This document shows positions 35,083-36,580 of a DNA stretch of 36,580 nucleotides, piece after piece. A program made the position numbers and the translations under genes. The stretch's first letter is position 1. Every line of letters begins with the position of its first letter. A model generated the notes under the pieces. It ran no database searches, had not been told where the DNA came from, and worked only from the letters and a program-made list of their open reading frames with translations. The stretch lies in contig CASDZP010000015.1 of NCBI GenBank assembly GCA_949285535.1, forward strand, positions 1-36,580, given 5' to 3'. This DNA comes from an uncultured Alistipes sp. Lineage in GTDB: Bacteria; Bacteroidota; Bacteroidia; Bacteroidales; Rikenellaceae.

Positions 35083-35253
35083 GTCTCCGACGGGTCACTT
35101 TGTCCCTCGACAAAGTAACCAAAACGAGGGGGCACAGCCCCTTTTGACCATGTCATACTCATTTGGCTCATTATCTTCCACGAAGTCAGCATCCCCCGCA
35201 CTCGCCTCAAACAATAAAAAGGAAGCGACGGGGTACGCTTGCCAACCTGTTGA
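35083..35253 (-). repeat. Dispersed repeat, copy 3 (most complete)
   Basis: Read on the minus strand, this copy starts with CAACAGGTTGGCAAGC (shared with copy 1), then AGTGCGGGG, AATGAGCCAAATG and ACATGGTCAAAA. The GGGGC-TGT-GCCCC hairpin and the GGTTACTTTGTC/GACAAAGTGACC hairpin (plus 35093-35120, one mismatch) follow, ending in CCGTCGG. It shares a 52-nt identical core with copy 2. It fills the space between the def palindrome and the terminator of the surface-protein gene. No protein-coding gene is contained. Confidence 0.9.
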
Positions 35254-35273
35254 ACTTTATTCCAATACAAAAA

Positions 35274-35308
35274 GGAGCGATGCCGACTGTGACAGCCGGC
35301 ATCGCTCC
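35274..35308 (-). terminator. Terminator of the surface-protein gene
   Basis: GGAGCGATGCCG (35274-35285) pairs with CGGCATCGCTCC (35297-35308) around an 11-nt loop. On the minus strand TTTTTGTATTGG follows. Confidence 0.9.
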
Positions 35309-35331
35309 ACTAATTTAGATTAATTATACAT

Positions 35332-36580
35332 CTACTCTTTTACACAACGTACATTACGCCCGTATAGCTTACTATCAGCAGATGTAGTAACATTTAAACT
35401 TGTAGCATTAAAGCCCATAAAACGAGCTTTCGATGCATCTTCGGATAATTCAGACATCCAATACCTACCTATATTCTCTGAACTAAGTTTACCCAACATA
35501 GCACCACGATATCCAACAGCTGTAAACTCTAATGTCGTTTTGGAGTTTGTTTTTTTTGTAAGAACAATATAACCGTAATCTGATGCACTCCATCCACCTT
35601 TATATGTGACAGTTGTATTGTTTACAAGTGCTTCGAAATCAGCCGGAGTCGGCACACGATAACCGTCAGGACATGGGTCATTGTCTTTTATCCATGTTTT
35701 ATTTGATGATTCATCTGTCGACCATTCTGTAACAGTTCCTGTCGTAGGCCATGATTTCGTTTTATCCCATTGATAAAATCTTCCATGAGACTTCGTTTTT
35801 ATCGGATCATCTGCACACTCAGATGGTAACTTAGTGGCAAATGTCGTTCCCTCTGATTCGCTTTTACCAAGATTATATCTCATCCATTCAATCCCCCCGA
35901 TATTAACTGTTGAAAATGGATAAAAATCACAAGCCTGCTCAACTGATATTGAAATTGTTGTTCCTTTATATGTTACAACAATAGTTGAATTTTTTGTTCT
36001 ACCTGTATCATTTTCTGCAGTTGTTTTTATTGTTACTTTATTTCCTGACACACTAGCTATAAACCAACCTCCATTTTTAGGCGATACTGTTAAACCACTT
36101 GATATTGTTCCATCATTTGTCGTTCCGACTGTAACTGTTGCAGTCTGATTTGGCTGACCATTATCAAATACAGCAGATGCAGGATTTAACGTAAGTTTTA
36201 CAGGTGTCTGACTCACTGTCGCAGTAGCTCTGTTCACACCGTCTCTACCTTTTAACGTTATTGTCGCATTTGAAGTCTCTTCGTTAAATGTCAATTTCTG
36301 TTTAAACGCAACTTTGAATGTTCCTGCCGTAGAAAGAGAGCTAATCTTATGGTTGGTTGTATTCGAACTTGTAACGTAATTACTTTCGAGAATATCCCAT
36401 ACAGAAGCTACAAATGTACCATTTGCAGATGACGAACCGCCGAGAACAGAATATGAAGTTTTGTTCTCTACAAGAATACTCGTCTTCTTCGCTTGAATAA
36501 CTGTAAACGAACCTGCGACATTATCGTCAATCATTATATCAAATGACGATGATATTTCATTTATCGTAGTATTCGCAGGA
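35332..36580 (-). CDS. BACON/FISUMP-domain surface protein, 3' part (5' end outside window)
   Basis: The frame is open to the window edge, so only the C-terminal part (about 415 residues) is present; an in-frame ATG at 36534 is internal, since similar sequence continues upstream (ANTTINEISSSFDI). The first half consists of BACON-like immunoglobulin-type repeats: one ending TATVSQTPVKL, and one with LTVSPKNGGWFIASVSGNKVTIKTTAENDTGRTKNSTIVVTYKGTTISISVEQ. The C-terminal 200 residues are a FISUMP (Fibrobacter succinogenes major paralogous) domain: VNIGGIEWMRYNLGKS, GRFYQWDKTKSWP, DPCPDGYRVPTPADFEALVNN, and YGRNVRCVKE at the end. Such proteins are exported and bind surfaces or glycans; the ligand is unknown. 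The DNA is clearly more AT-rich than the neighbouring genes, suggesting transfer. Confidence 0.85.
   Translation of the reverse strand, partial: PANTTINEISSSFDIMIDDNVAGSFTVIQAKKTSILVENKTSYSVLGGSSSANGTFVASVWDILESNYVTSSNTTNHKISSLSTAGTFKVAFKQKLTFNEETSNATITLKGRDGVNRATATVSQTPVKLTLNPASAVFDNGQPNQTATVTVGTTNDGTISSGLTVSPKNGGWFIASVSGNKVTIKTTAENDTGRTKNSTIVVTYKGTTISISVEQACDFYPFSTVNIGGIEWMRYNLGKSESEGTTFATKLPSECADDPIKTKSHGRFYQWDKTKSWPTTGTVTEWSTDESSNKTWIKDNDPCPDGYRVPTPADFEALVNNTTVTYKGGWSASDYGYIVLTKKTNSKTTLEFTAVGYRGAMLGKLSSENIGRYWMSELSEDASKARFMGFNATSLNVTTSADSKLYGRNVRCVKE

Overview
The window looks like chromosomal DNA of a Bacteroidales bacterium (Bacteroidota); the family cannot be fixed from sequence alone. 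The support is: promoters of the Bacteroidota type (TTTG/TTG, about 20 nt, TAnnTTTG) with very short leaders and no clear Shine-Dalgarno sites; tandem OmpH/Skp chaperones beside BamA and UppS; a single-chain glycyl-tRNA synthetase; a DUF4919 lipoprotein-like gene; a BT_3928-type DoxX protein; and a BACON/FISUMP surface protein. No integrase, transposase, phage gene, rRNA or CRISPR array was found.

Layout: (1) 1-2672 holds a dispersed repeat, a terminator-centred palindrome, an EamA transporter (-), a small membrane protein (+) and tRNA-Leu(CAG). (2) 2673-8135 is a minus-strand envelope block: nadK, uppS, bamA, then two ompH/skp genes that appear to have their own promoter. (3) 8136-8658 is a divergent intergenic region with a 13-bp tandem array and a possible gene remnant. 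(4) 8659-15939 is a plus-strand operon of pdxJ, cca, a THUMP-like methyltransferase, sbcD and sbcC, whose last four genes are joined by 4-nt ATGA overlaps. (5) 15940-19269 holds short-period repeats, a B12-binding radical SAM gene, a dispersed repeat plus palindrome, and pfkA (-). (6) 19401-23951 holds a DoxX protein, a small acidic protein, ligA and a YgjP-like metalloprotease. (7) 24048-28850 holds a DUF308 protein, lpdA, a DUF4919 protein, dapA and an acetyltransferase. (8) 29369-34880 holds a YeiH-type exporter, an acyl-CoA ligase, glyS, ruvX and def. (9) 34881-36580 holds a palindrome, a dispersed repeat and the 3' part of a surface-protein gene.

The most unusual signal is one pattern at three unrelated loci (EamA gene, pfkA, def). 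Downstream of each gene the terminator hairpin is the centre of a long palindrome whose far arm is an inverted copy of the gene's own 3' end: about 9, 28 and 31 codons respectively. Within 10-40 nt of that arm lies one copy of a dispersed non-coding repeat, always in the same orientation relative to the gene. The repeat has two hairpins of its own and no open reading frame of its own that looks real. I infer a process that snaps back on terminator hairpins (self-primed DNA or cDNA synthesis, or a single-strand transposition intermediate) and joins the product to this repeat. I do not recognise it as a named system.

Apart from this the genes are mainly housekeeping: envelope assembly, NAD and PLP supply, tRNA maturation and charging, DNA repair and ligation, glycolysis, lysine/peptidoglycan precursor synthesis and deformylation.
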